DNA of 64,000 nt from Stenocarpella maydis (taxonomy: Eukaryota; Ascomycota; Sordariomycetes; Diaporthales; Diaporthaceae): positions 133,326 through 197,325 of the forward strand of contig NQMI01000086.1 of the NCBI GenBank assembly GCA_002270565.1, written 5' to 3'. The translations under genes and the position numbers were made by a program. This document shows, piece after piece, positions 22,512-33,503 of this stretch. The notes beneath the pieces are model-generated. The model was not told the DNA's origin. It worked only from the letters and a program-made list of their open reading frames with translations, and did not search any database. Each line of letters starts with the position of its first letter. The stretch's first letter is position 1.

Positions 22512-23840
22512 ATAGCAATATCAATAACACCATCATCGCCAGGTCCCAACCCATCACCCGAGGCCCAAACAGGATCCTCGTCAAGCCTAACGCTCGTTAC
22601 GGGTTCTGTGGCACCGCCCACCACTCCCAGCCCAAGTTCCCTCATACAAACATCAACACTCGTTTCAAGTTCTATGGAACTACCCACCACTCCCAGCTCA
22701 AGCTCCCTTGTACAAACATCAAGCCCCACAGGTTCTGTGGCGTTACCCACCACTCCCAGCCTGAGCTCACTCGTACAAACATCATCCTCCGTCGTACAAA
22801 CAACACCCTCCGTCGTACAAACAACGCCCTCTCTCATACAGACAACAACCTCCCTCATACAGACAACACCCTCCCTCATACAAACATCAACAAGCCCCAG
22901 CTTATCAAATTCTTTTACAGCTTCAGGAACCCGTTCATCTTCGTCAAGGTAAGTCGGGCACTGCATGGGGGCTGTCAATCTCGTAAGTGGCAGTGATTAA
23001 GTGACTGATTGGAATAGCGCCTCTGCTTCTCCTACGCCGCTGCAGGCGTTTACTTGCGACGCCTTCGGTTATGAAACGCAGGCGCAAACACTATACAAGA
23101 TTAGCCTTGTTGATAATGGAGCGTATACTACGGTTAAGTCCAACTTTTGGGGCGATGCCGTCAACGCCATGGCGTATCATGCCGCAGACAACTACATGTA
23201 TGCCATGGCGCAGAAAACCGGCCAGTATGCGTACATAATTCGCATCGGCGCTGATGGCTCCGCCCAGACAGTCCCTGGTGGGGTTATGAACAGGACGACG
23301 TCATTCGTGACCAGTGGAGTCATCGACCCGAGTGGTTTCTTCTGGGTTGCATGGACCAATGCTCAAAACTATTCGAGGATCGACATGAATATCGGCAGCG
23401 CCGACTACGGCCGCGTGGTTGAGAGCGGCAGCACCAACCTGAGGGAGCTCAACGGACAGACGCAGTATTATACGGTCAATGACTGGGTATATCTGCCAAA
23501 TGCGGCGGGGCGCCTCTATGCCGTCGCGGGGCAAAGCTCGGGCGGCCTGTCCCCGACCTACCAGACACATCTTCTCTACTGGACACTGGCAAGCAGATCG
23601 TGGACGGTCCTGAAAACCTATAGTTTGTTTAATGGCGGCCCGGCCAATATTGGCGGCAAGGCGGACTGGGGTGCCATGTATTCGACCAGTGACGGCTTCC
23701 TCTATGCCACGGAGAACACTCTGGGTGCGGTCTGGAAGTTCGACATCAACGATATAACCAAAAACCCGATTTTTGTAACACAGGGTCCCGCAGGAACGAC
23801 TAACGACGGCGCCCGATGCGGGTCCGCAGCGATTGCTTAA
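18370..23840 (+). CDS. Very large secreted surface protein: Ig/cadherin-like repeats, mucin-like stalk, DUF6923-like propeller
   Basis: Modelled as four exons (18370-18580, 18666-22064, 22123-22948, 23018-23840), 1,752 aa. The ATG at 18370 begins a signal peptide (MDFWLLLSFWSLLVAG). Residues about 115-755 hold seven tandem units of 85-95 residues, each with the pattern F-x-I-x-L...YL...W...I-G-x-VP...V-x-V-x-A-S...Y...F-x-L-x-I, resembling putative-Ig (He_PIG) or dystroglycan-type cadherin-like domains. Unit 7 carries a basic SIRRRRG insert. Residues about 760-1485 are Ser/Thr/Gly/Pro-rich with short TPSLIQTT repeats, expected to be heavily O-mannosylated. The last 260 residues (AFTCDAFGYETQAQTLYKI to the end) match the DUF6923 beta-propeller-like domain of fungal surface proteins. 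No GPI signal is seen. Adhesion or wall anchoring is inferred. The third donor (GTCCGT) is weak, and the first intron was chosen because it links the signal peptide to the repeat frame; two separate genes remain possible. Confidence 0.65.
22459..22512 (+). repeat. Trinucleotide microsatellite (ACA)n(ATC)n inside coding sequence
   Basis: Consecutive ACA then ATC triplets encode poly-Thr then poly-Ser within the stalk of the surface protein. The triplet period keeps the frame, so length changes would vary stalk length between strains without breaking the gene. Confidence 0.85.
22765..22895 (+). repeat. Short coding tandem repeat (TPSLIQTT-type units)
   Basis: About seven imperfect copies of an 18-24 bp unit related to CAAACAACACCCTCCSTC, encoding SSVVQTTPSVVQTTPSLIQT-like residues at the C-terminal end of the Ser/Thr stalk. 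These are hydroxyl-rich repeats typical of wall-protein spacers. Confidence 0.8.
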
Positions 23841-24242
23841 GACCCAGTCCGGGCCGTTAGTCTGGGATCCGTTTCGTTTGGTCTTTTCTCTTCTGGGCTC
23901 AGCAAGGTAGCCGCCGCAGAGTGCGTTGAATGTCAAGAGTGACGACTTGATGTGCAAGGACCCCTCTAGTTTCCTACCTGCGCGTTCGGGGTCTTATGAG
24001 GGATCTTCTGGTCAGATTAATGGGGTGTGCGATAATATTTAGGAGGGATAATTGTACTCTTGGGAATGATGGGTTCCAGTGCCCAGGGTCCAGCACCCAA
24101 TATCTTAAGACACCAAAGCCGAACGGTCGCAGCTGATATAGACGCCATGGCCAGCCCTCCTTCCAGCACACAAGCCCTAGGTAGTCACCTTCCGAGCCTG
24201 CTGCCAATTGTCTCACAAACAGGTCATCCAGGCGTCCCGGCC
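23841..24242. other. Convergent 3' intergenic region
   Basis: 400 bp between the stop of the surface protein (+) and the stop of the single-pass membrane protein (-). It serves both 3'UTRs. No gene, and no strong terminator-like motif beyond AT-rich patches near 24020-24055. Confidence 0.5.
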
Positions 24243-25366
24243 TCATCGGGCCGCCCCGGGGTACAAACCCGGCGTCGAGTAGCGATCGGCAAGGCCCCGT
24301 GGGGAAGGAATGTCGGGGACATGATACGCACTCATCCTCGTAGCCGCAGCCCCGGGCCTCTGTATGTGCACCCACCGCCCCACGGGGTGCCTCAGCCCGA
24401 GCTGGGCAACGGACTCAGTGCCGAGTGACTGCATGCGCGCCACAGTACTGTTAGCTTGCCGGCCCTGGTCATACGGAGTGAACCCCGCGCCCGCCGCGAG
24501 GCCGCCGCCCCCACCGCCTGAGCCGCGCAGGAGCCGGTCGGTCCCCATCTTCTCACTGGGGGGCTGACCTGGATAGTAAGACACGACACCGCCGCGGGGC
24601 CCGCCCTCGCCCTCGTTCTCGACCCGGTAGGCGATCCGCATCAGCTCGGCCATGGCGGCCTCCTCGGACCTCGAGAGGCTCGGGTTGGTCCTCATTGGCG
24701 GGTCGAAGCCGAATGCCTCGGTGGTGGTGGTGGTGGTGGCCTTTGGTTTGCCTCCACCACTGGCGCGTTTCCGGATGAAGAGGAAGGCTGCGGCTAGTAT
24801 GGCGATGCCGACTATGCCGACTGTTAGTCAGGTGCGTTGGCAGGTGGCTAACTATCGGTGTTGCAAGGCTCACCTAGGACGAGCATGATGGCTCCCACGA
24901 CGACACCGGCGTCAGTACCGCCAGGTGTAGCCGTTACTGGGGCTCCTGATGGGCTCGGTGCTGCATTTTGCTCTTGCTCGGTGGGCACCTGACCTGGTAT
25001 CAGGCTTGGTTCGACTGGACTCGGACTCGGGACAGGGCTGAGGGTCGTCGGCAATGCTGTTGCCACCGGCGATGAACTGATGTCTGTTGTGGGGCGTATC
25101 GGAGCGGGCGGTGTCAGTGATGTGGTAGGCACGGGCCGTGGTAGGCTCGTCGTCAAGGCTGGCAGCGGTGATGATGAAGTCGTGGTGTTGAGAGATGGGG
25201 TCGGTTGCGGTCTCCTTGTTCCAGTCGCCGCCGTCAACGTGATCCTCCTCCCGGACGTGGCAAACGTCGCCTGCCTCGGTAGAATATCGTACAGTTCCTC
25301 TGGCTGGCCTCCAGGTGCCGGCACATGTAGCGCAACGGCCCGGACAGGATGATTAATCTCGTCCAT
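24243..25366 (-). CDS. Single-pass membrane protein with Ser/Thr/Pro-rich ectodomain
   Basis: Two exons on the minus strand: 25366-24874 and 24820-24243, 356 aa. The intron 24821-24873 (GTGAGC...ACAG, 53 bp, with CTGAC/CTAAC branch) interrupts the transmembrane segment. Joining in phase 1 gives a continuous hydrophobic stretch at about 154-181 (AGVVVGAIMLVL then VGIVGIAILAAAFLFI) followed by RKR, so the N-terminus is outside. Residues 40-150 are Thr/Ser/Pro-rich and likely O-glycosylated. The 175-residue cytoplasmic tail contains a six-Thr run, a Gly-rich tract and a PxxxSYYPGQPP patch. This layout resembles fungal wall-stress-sensor or Mid2-like proteins, but no cysteine-rich WSC domain is present and no clear signal peptide precedes it, so the start may lie in an unseen upstream exon. 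It converges on the large surface-protein gene. Confidence 0.65.
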
Positions 25367-27956
25367 CGTCAAGTGGCCTGGGGCTCGGTTGTACTCGTCT
25401 CAATTGTCTTGTCGGTCATCAAGATGGTTGGTAAAGTCGTGTACAGCGAGTCGTGAGAAATGGAGAGCGCCGGGCTTGATTACTCTAACATGCACGGAAG
25501 CCTGTTCCTTGGGGCGCCCGGCCCAGATGCGTGAGATGAAAAGTGAATGGAAGGAAATGGATTACCTAGGAATGCAAAAATATGATGATATTAGCAGCCG
25601 GATGCATGAATGGCTTCAACGACGGGGTCTGCATGACATTATCTCTGCTCTGATGGCAGCGTGTTCCCATCGGAGCTGGCCCGTCCGAGAGTGCCTTGTT
25701 GCCAATGCCAACTCGCTTGCATCAAAAGCTGGCTTTGGCATCGGGTGCCTGAGGTGCGGCTCGGCCAGACATGCCATGCCGGGCCTGGCGCCGTACGGGC
25801 AGAGCATGTCGAAGCTGGAGGGCATCATGGCCGGTGCACTGTCTCGGTGAACTTGGCGTTGTGCTGCCAAGAGCGCAAAGCACGTCCAAAGCCCGGCAAC
25901 GCAAGCCACAAGGCGGCCTGCCAAGGGGCCCGCTCGAGGCCGTGTGGTCGCACTGCCAACACCCAGACACAGCCAAGTTGGGGATCGTTGTTTCATCGAC
26001 CTCCTTTACGTCCTCGCCTGGGTGTGTTTTGCTGCCAAACAAATGCAACTCGAGCCGGGAGAGCGAGCAGGAAGGTGTAGGCTGGAGTGCCCCTCTGAGG
26101 CAGCCCCCGGCCTTGCCCGCCACCGACTTGGTGTTTATCGAGCAGAGGCTGTCTTCTGCAAAGCTCGCTTGTTTCCAAATATCCCCGGGTCCACATTCCC
26201 GTTTTCGACCTCATGTTGTTCTGGAGAAGAACCACCACAGCGTGGAGGCCTGGGCTTCTCGCCATGATTGGCCGACGGTCGGCGGGCGCCACCAGAAACA
26301 CGTGCGGATCTGCTTGACCAGGCCGTCAGCGTTTGGATCCATCTGGCTGGTAGTCGCAGATCAACAGGCGAGCACTCAGGATGAACACACACAGCCCCGT
26401 GTTCTTCAAACAGCCTCCACAGCCATTGCAATGGCAGCACCGCTTTTCAGAACGAACGCATGGGGAGAATCAAACAGATGGTCTGGGGAGCACCCACTTC
26501 TGCATCACGCGAGACAAACCTATGGTTACCCACAACTTATGGACCGTCTGTCCTCAACAGAGGCTAGTGCGGCGATCAGGACGGCGAGGGACACCAAAAT
26601 AGCAACCTCGACGACCGTGTTTCGAAGGCGGCGCGTGCTTCGAGCCTGCCGTGAGGACCGGGACCGGGACTGGCTGGCTGGGAAGGCCAGGGGAGGTGTT
26701 CATTCCCGCGGCACGGAGCAGCTCGCCAGGCCGCTCGCCAGAAAACAATGCATCCTCCCCGGTCTTTTCTTGGCGGCAGGTCGGGGCAGGTCCAAGCGTC
26801 GAGTTACCCAGCCAGGGAGGAAGGGAGACACATGCCTCCCGACGCCGCCCAGGTCGGCGTCACAAAGTGAAGGCCGCTCCAGCGCCACCCCCGGGCCTAC
26901 GGTCCCCGACAGCAGTACGCCGTACGCTAGTCGTTACATAATAAGTCAAGGCTGGCACACAGAAAGTGATGCCAACAGACATGAGCCTCGTCCCTCGGAA
27001 CGACCGCTGCAGGGATGCACTTTGCAACCCTTGACGGACATGCCGTCCGCTGGCCAGTGCGGACGGAGTATGATTCTCGCGTTGCGCCCCAGAAAGTTCT
27101 GGCCATCACGTGACGGGTGGATGTGCTGGCTATGGTCTGGGACTTCAGGCACTCGGCCTTTTTATCCCACAACAGCAGCGGCACATGTGCTCCTGCAGGG
27201 CGCGGGATGATGCCTGCATTCGGGTTCATCTTGGGAAGGGGGCATGTGAGCTGACAATACTGATACTACCATGTCATCGTATACCACGAGCTTTTGCACC
27301 ATGCACGTCTTGGGGCAGGAGGCCGGCCTGGCCAACATTTTGTTGATGCTGCACCGTAGTACCTGAGGCGGAAAATCGACAAAGTAGGCCTGTATGGACG
27401 CCCAATATGCAGTCCATTCTCCCAAAGCGGTGTGGACGGCTCTGACGTGGAGGCGTGACCCACTCTGATGCCTCGCCAGCTCGCATTGATCCCAAGGGCC
27501 ACCGGGCCGAAATGCTGCCCAAATCATGCTTTCGAGCTTTCGAGGCGGCCGAGCATTTCCAGCTGACAAAGAACACAGCGCCTCACCCCCTCGGGCTGCA
27601 GCTTGTTGTGTCGTACTACCGGTATGTACACCACACCACGCCCAACCCCACACCGAGTCATCACCACCAATGACATTGCCACTTGACCCTGAACCGTGCA
27701 GGTGAGCAGCCAGCCACGATTTCCCGGCTTCCCAGCCAGTCCAGCACAGCTTAACTGTGGGCCTGAACTGCTGCATCAGGATGGGGACCTGCATGCTGCC
27801 GTTCCAGATTTGAGGCAATCATGATGCCCCGAGGGGGGGAAGGGGGGCCGGGCCGTATTTGACTGGAGCTGCCCTCCCCTCCTCCATCGTCTCCCCATTC
27901 CCCCCCCCCCCNNNNNNCCCCCCTTCTCCCCTTGCTTGATAACTATCTCGCAAGGG
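25367..27956. other. Long intergenic stretch, no supported gene
   Basis: 2.6 kb. A 479-codon open frame (25771-27210, +) and a 218-codon frame (27162-27818, -) exist, but both are Arg/Pro/Ser-rich, overlap frames on the other strand, and show no domain or periodic structure, so they are probably chance. The right end has C-rich low-complexity sequence around an assembly gap (27912-27917). Confidence 0.5.
27912..27917. other. Assembly gap (6 N) in a poly-C tract
   Basis: Six N bases inside a run of C, immediately upstream of the proposed start of the next gene. The true length of the C run is unknown. Confidence 0.95.
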
Positions 27957-29657
27957 ATGGGGAAAAGCGATTATTCTCGAACAGTGGCGGGCAGTGACTC
28001 GGGGTACGGTGGGGATGAGGCTACAGACAGGTCGTCTTCTTCCCTGCACCCTCTAGGTAGGTGCCATGGCATCCGGATTTCGTGCCAGGCCGATTCACGT
28101 GTATGCTGACACGCCCCCAAGCTCGGAAGGGCTATGAGATCGGCCCGGCGTCAAGGCTACAGATAGGAGATGTCAGTGCTGCTTAGATTACAGGTGGCTC
28201 CTGCAGCGTCATTAAGCAACGTACTTGTTGGCATCGAGACATGGCTGACCCTGATGCTCGTCTAGGTCTTTGAATTCCTCTGGGCCGACTGCCCTGAGTT
28301 CGAATACGAGTGGAAGTGCCTGGGCTACACCAGATTCATCGTGCTCCGGCATTCCGACAGCTTCCCTATGCACTGTGCTTGCGTGTGCGTGCCGTGTAGC
28401 CGCCTACCCTCCCCAACGGCACGCCGGACTAACATCTACCAGACCGATATCCGTAGGCAATACGAGGAACTTTGCGAAGCCAGGTATCGACACCCTACAA
28501 CAAGGCCATGTCTACGCCTCCGGGGACCGAGATCGCGATAGCACCGACCCTCAGCCCTCAAGCCAGCACCCTCAGCTCCCCTACTCGTCCGTCGGCATTA
28601 ACTTGCACGGCGGACGCCACAGAGTAAAGGAGGACTCCCGCGCCAACTACGCTGATGTTGTCGAGGTGGACCACGAAGCCCAGGTCATGGTGGTTGGTGA
28701 TGTTGTCAAATACTTTGACCGGGTGCGCAAGAACGTGAATAAGGCCTTCATGCGGCAGATCCTGCGGGACGCCTTGGGTGACTACTGCGAGCGCAAGCGG
28801 AGCCAGTCTGAGGCCGCCGGGACCAGCGGGTGGGGCAACAGCACCGCTTCACTCGTCAAGACGGCACAGGGCGGTCCCGAGACCGGCCAGCCTGCCCCAG
28901 AGGAGCCCATCGCAGGGGACCATGGACAGCCAGCACCTGAAGACGTGCAGCCTGAGGATGTGCAGCCTCAGCATGTGCAGCCTGAAAAAGTCCCCCACGA
29001 GAACGTCCAGCCCGAGCTGGTGCAACCCGGCCTTGTACAGCATGAGGATGTGCAGCCCGAATCTTCGTACACGGTGGACAAGGAGGCTGAGAGGAACACT
29101 AGGAATGGCGCGAGGGAGGATGGCGAGGACTGGCAGCAGCCGAGTCCCTACTCGAGTGCGAGCACTGCTCACCCACCTCGCACAGCAGAATACCGTGCGT
29201 CCAGGGCTGAGTCGCGAGCCAGGACGCATTCAAGAACGCGTTCAAAGAACCATTCAAGAGCAGGGAGTCCAGTGCGAGAGGCACAAGTGGCGATTAAACC
29301 AGGTATGGGTACGCAATGTTCGAATCCTCTCTTACCTAGTCTGTAGGAAAAGTCTTCATCCCGCAGGCTCCCCCCCCCCCTTCCAAACCACATACGCACC
29401 ACGGCATGTGTTGGACATTTTCAGACGGGCTATGGCCAGGCCATACTGAGGCCCAATCTTCCCCATATTACTATCCAAGTTACTCCTTGTCCCTTTGGAA
29501 GCTGACCCTGGATATCACAGACCGGGCCGGACTGCAGAGCCTGCGCAACCTCAGGCGTGGAGTCTCGAGTGAGGACCACGATGATACCCTGTCTTTGCGG
29601 TCGCTAGCCATGGTGGGCAGGACTGATTCGGGCTCCTCGAGGAGGTCGCGGCGGTGA
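27957..29657 (+). CDS. Unrecognised multi-exon protein with VQPE-type pentapeptide repeats
   Basis: Coding-like segments in changing frames suggest one spliced gene. The proposed ATG at 27957 begins MGKSDYSRTVAGSDSGYGGD. A second segment from 28266 reads VFEFLWADCPEFEYEWKCLG; a third at 28443-28483 reads TDIRRQYEELCEA, preceded by a strong branch and acceptor (GACTAAC...CCAG). A long segment to 29302 includes VVEVDHEAQVMVVGDVVKYF, an R/K-rich helix, an acidic/Pro region with about eight EDVQPE-like pentapeptides (28936-29062), and an RS-rich stretch. The final exon 29521-29657 (after a GTATGG...CACAG intron, phase 1) ends in GRTDSGSSRRSRR. I do not recognise the family. The first donor (perhaps 28100) and the donors near 28375 and 28484 are uncertain. 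The frame 28270-29346 taken alone would be an incomplete model. Confidence 0.45.
28936..29062 (+). repeat. Coding pentapeptide repeat (VQPE/HVQP)
   Basis: About eight imperfect 15-24 bp units built on GAYGTGCAGCCTGA encode (E/H)(D/N/K)VQPE-like residues. Several units differ by single substitutions, so they are moderately old duplications within the unrecognised protein's acidic linker. Confidence 0.75.
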
Positions 29658-30410
29658 GACGACGATCAGATGATAAGGAATTAATGATACTGAGTATGAG
29701 AGACGAACGGTATATTGATACGTTGGACATGAAATTATGAATACGACCACTACGGAGTCAACAAACGGCATCGGGAAGGGCCTGGTATTCTTGAGCGCGA
29801 GAAGCTACGGCGGCGTCGAGGGATGCAGCCTCGCAAATTTGGCAGCGGGCCATGATGAACTTTTAAAACAAGACTGATAAAGTTGAAGTGGAATTGGGAT
29901 TTGGAAACTGCAGCAGAGCTTGGAGTCGGGAGCGTATAACTAGAACTATTGGAGTCGACTTGATGATTCGTAAGTTGAAGGTGCCTTTGCCACCAGAGGG
30001 TTGATGGGGCCGGTAGTCCGATATACCTCGGTACTTAATCCAGGTGCAGAAAATTGACAATTTATTTATTTGTTTTTTATTTGTTTTTTTATTTTTTATT
30101 TTTATAAATTTTCGAGCGTCTATACCTAGGTATCCTTTATGTTCTGACCGGATGGGGAGTGGTGGTGGCACCATTCCACTGGGACCGAAATTTTTGATCG
30201 CTGGTTAATTGATTCTTTTTACATATATATCCAAGCACTAGAGTACAATTCGCTCCCTGCCGTGCTCACTACGGCCACGAAAACACAGCTTTCACTAGTG
30301 CGGCCTCCGTCAAGGCTCATCTGCAGCAGAGAAATCCACGATTTTCCTTCCGTATTAACAGCCTTGACTTGGGTTCGAACAGCCCACGCCTGAAGCTGGT
30401 TAACGTCTCA
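29658..30410. other. Convergent intergenic region, AT/T-rich
   Basis: 0.75 kb between the end of the VQPE protein (+) and the RBR ligase (-). A T-rich stretch (30060-30115) built on TTTATTT repeats and a TACCTAGGTA palindrome at 30123-30132 are the only features noticed. Confidence 0.5.
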
Positions 30411-32365
30411 TCAAGTCCCACTCGGTGGACGACTCCCTTGGCCTCTTCGCCTGCGTGATGAGGGCCCCGGAGCACGATTGGCGATACCACTCGGTGGAGG
30501 TGCATGCTGCGGATTGATGGCACTCCTCCGTCCTATGCTTTGGTTGTTTATTCCTTGATTTCCTTGTTGTGGATGGGTAAAAAAGAATCGTGGGGCCGGG
30601 TCGGGCATACCGGTATATGGGTCGAGCAGGGTGGGGGGTGTCCCGCCAGGCCAGTGCTCAACACTGCCATTATAGAGTGGAGGGCCATGGGCTGGATGGC
30701 CGTAGCCGACGTGTGGACCAGCGTACTCCCCTAGAAGCCATGGAGGTGGTGCCCTAGGCATTCCGCCTGCACCAGCGTTATATGGAGCAGGGCTGGGCCC
30801 CGCACGAGGCTGTGGAAAATTGGCCGGGTAGTAATTCGACGGACCGGGTTGGTTGAATGCTGCTTGGTTGATCCTCGGAGCAGGGCCAGGTCTGTTGCGT
30901 GCTGAAGCAGGTTGAGCATATGGCGCTTGGTTGACGTTCGAAGCAGGGTCAGGTCTGGTTGGTGCTGGAACAGCTCGAGGCTGGTGTCTGCTGCGAGGGG
31001 GGGTATTGGTGCTGGGAGAGGGTGAACCCGTGCCTGTCGCCGCAGGTTGTCTGATTGTCTCGTTCAGCAGGCGGAAAAGTCCTTGCTGTTCTTGTCGAAG
31101 GGTTTGACGATGAAAAGAGTGCACGGAGAGCATATCTCCCTCGTCGTCACCGGTGTACCCGTCCTCCACCTCTGGCTCTTCTCTTGTCACCGCGACCCTG
31201 GGATGCCCCGAGATCTCGTTTTCTTCAACAATACCCATTTTATGCAGCATTCGGAGCCTTTGCGTCGCTTCATCTGTGTGATGGAAGGACCATACTGCCC
31301 GAGAGTAAATATCATCGGAATCGTGAGGATCCGTGGCCCTGCTCCTCCCATTCAACAGATTATGTGTTGCCGCCCCCATGCAGCGTCGGCAGACGTTGGC
31401 GGCAGTATCATACTCGCTCAGGCAAGCCCAGCAGAAGTCGAACCAGCATTGCGGACAAGTTCTCAAAACACATGTCAACCATCTGCTACGAGTGCCAGAG
31501 TGGTGTATTCCGGCACCGGTCCGCGACATGACAAACAGAGAATCTCGACGGGGAAGGACGGAGCTTACATGTACGAACAGCCTCCATTCTTCTCAATGGG
31601 GATTCCGCACCCAGGGCGTGGACAGTGCTTCGCGTTCTGGGCAATCCAGGCCTCTGTGTTACTTTCTGTTTTCTCACCAAGGAGTTCTTGCCTGCACTGT
31701 GCGCATCCCTCCGCAGACAGCGTCGACAGTGGTTTCTCCAGGTGTTCATCATAGCTTCGAAACCGCGACGGGCAGGGGGCCTGATGTGCAAAACACATTT
31801 CGAACCCGCATGCCCCGCATCGTATCCATCGCCCTGGTTCTGTCAGTCGACTGCTCTCAATAAATACTATGCCGCGGCAGCCCATCTCTTCCCAGACATC
31901 ATCTCCCGTGTGATAGGTGGCGCCTGAGCCGCAGCCAGGGCGAAGACACCACCGGAAGTTTGGGTCTTGGCCGAGGATCCTGCGGGTGAGGAGTTCATCG
32001 TAGCGCGAAAACGTTGCGGGACTCGTGATCTCTCGTATTTCGTCGAATGTGAATGTGTGGTGGCAGCTGGATTCATGGCACCCGACCGCGGCGCAGAATG
32101 CGGGCCCCTGAACCTCCATACCAATGCTTATGTATGAATCAAGGCAGCCATAGCATACGTCGAGGTTGTGGCTCTTGCTGCACGAGGGGAGGACCTCGCT
32201 AGTCGGAAACGTTTCGAACTTCCACTGGGGTCTAAGACGCAGCTCGGGGCGCGTTCCGGTTGGAAACTCCTTGTCCTCCCCCCCTCGTACATTGTCCCTT
32301 TTCTGTGGGAGACCCACGGGGAATTCTTCAAAACAGACCGTACACTGGCGGCCAGGGAAACTCAT
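30411..32365 (-). CDS. RBR (RING-IBR-RING2) E3 ubiquitin ligase, Ariadne/Parkin-like
   Basis: Two exons on the minus strand, 32365-31569 and 31461-30411, 615 aa. RING1 begins CTVCFEEFP (Cys8/Cys11) and runs through CSKSHNLDVCYGCL and FCAAVGCHE. The IBR shows CLRPGCGSGATYH and IRCGACGFEMCFAH. RING2 is HCPRPGCGIPIEKNGGCSY, spliced in phase 2 to TCPQCWFDFCWAC. The acceptor at 31462 (TTTTGAG) was chosen because it restores RING2 spacing; an acceptor further upstream would add six residues. The Cys in EKNGGC (about residue 263) matches the RBR thioester-forming Cys (Parkin Cys431), but the residue two further on, His in Parkin, is Tyr here. The tail (about 330-615) is Pro/Asn/Gln/Gly-rich and disordered, ending with a basic SSRRRRGQG. 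Such ligases take ubiquitin from an E2 onto RING2 and then to a substrate; the target is unknown. Confidence 0.85.
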
Positions 32366-33503
32366 TTTGGAAAAGTTAGTCTGTGATGCGCTCCCATGTG
32401 AGAGACCGAACTTAAATGACTTGACTGGCCGATGATAAGTCCTGCTAGTTACTTCGAGCTAACTTGTTCATAAAGAAGCATTCTTATAAGATGAATGGTT
32501 GAAGGTACAGGCAGGTGACCAGGCGATGAATGTTCGGAGGCGTAAAGGTCGGCGTTCTGTTTGGGTCTGATGGGGAAATAAGCATTCCCTTCAAAACACA
32601 TGATTTCACAATGAGTTCAGCTGTTCTTTCCAAATTTACTACATCATGTCCCTATATAATTAGGTAGGCCTATAACTTGCCGCTGCACTTAGGTGGGATG
32701 TTATCTCATTTATGCGGGTCGTAGTTGCGTTTAAGAGTTCGACAGGATGAGCTCACACCCAGACGTACAACCCCAGAGCCAAATTTTTGTAGTGAAGGTT
32801 GCAAGTGAAAATCCGTATATTTTGAACCGTCCATCGGTCACGGACACCTCACCTGGGACTCCTCCGATTTATATTGGGAATATACTTCCTAGGCCTAAGG
32901 AATCGCGTAGCACGTGGGCTTGGCTAGACGCCTCGAGTGTACGAAGTTCAAACTGGACCACCCCCTAGTGCGAATACACTGCTCCTGTCTACGACCACGG
33001 CAGGAAAGCCAAAATCCAAACACTCATGGTCAAGTTGCTGGTTCCACTATAGGCTAGGTACCTAGGTAAGTATCCAGTTCGTTGATATCCAAGTAGAATT
33101 GAAGTACATACATTGACCACAAGAGCACCAGCAGCTTGATCCTCTTAAAAATTAGCTATTCCATTTCTTTGTTGGGCTTTTTGAATAGTAATTTTAGATG
33201 CGCCACCAGGAAATAGTGAATAGAAAGCCCACTAGTTAACAAGGCACAGTGCTGCAAAACATCACGACATACCAGGCAGGAAACCGGGAGCAACAAGGAG
33301 AGAGTTTCTTACAACGCCATTCAGGAAGGCGCTAACCATAAATTTCAGAGCCACATAACTAAGTTTCGGAAGCTCTTTGAAATTTAACGCTGCCCAGAGA
33401 AGTGAAGAAGGTGTAGTCGAGGGTGTCCGCATGAACACTCAACCATGTCCACAACGAATTCGTTCAGAGACACGCAGCCGTCGTAGCTCCAACTCGGCTA
33501 GCC
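32366..33503. other. Intergenic region, no gene seen
   Basis: 1.1 kb upstream of the RBR gene and downstream of the pectinesterase. It is moderately AT-rich with a TACCTAGGTA palindrome at 33059-33068. A 73-codon frame at 32747-32968 has no domain features. Confidence 0.5.

Noticed and set aside
27162..27818. 218-codon minus-strand frame
   Set aside because: No domain, no splice context, overlaps other equally long frames; treated as chance.
28241..28271. ATG at 28241 as start of the VQPE-repeat protein
   Set aside because: That frame stops after ten codons; the segment from 28266 needs a phase-0 acceptor, and a better N-terminus exists at 27957.
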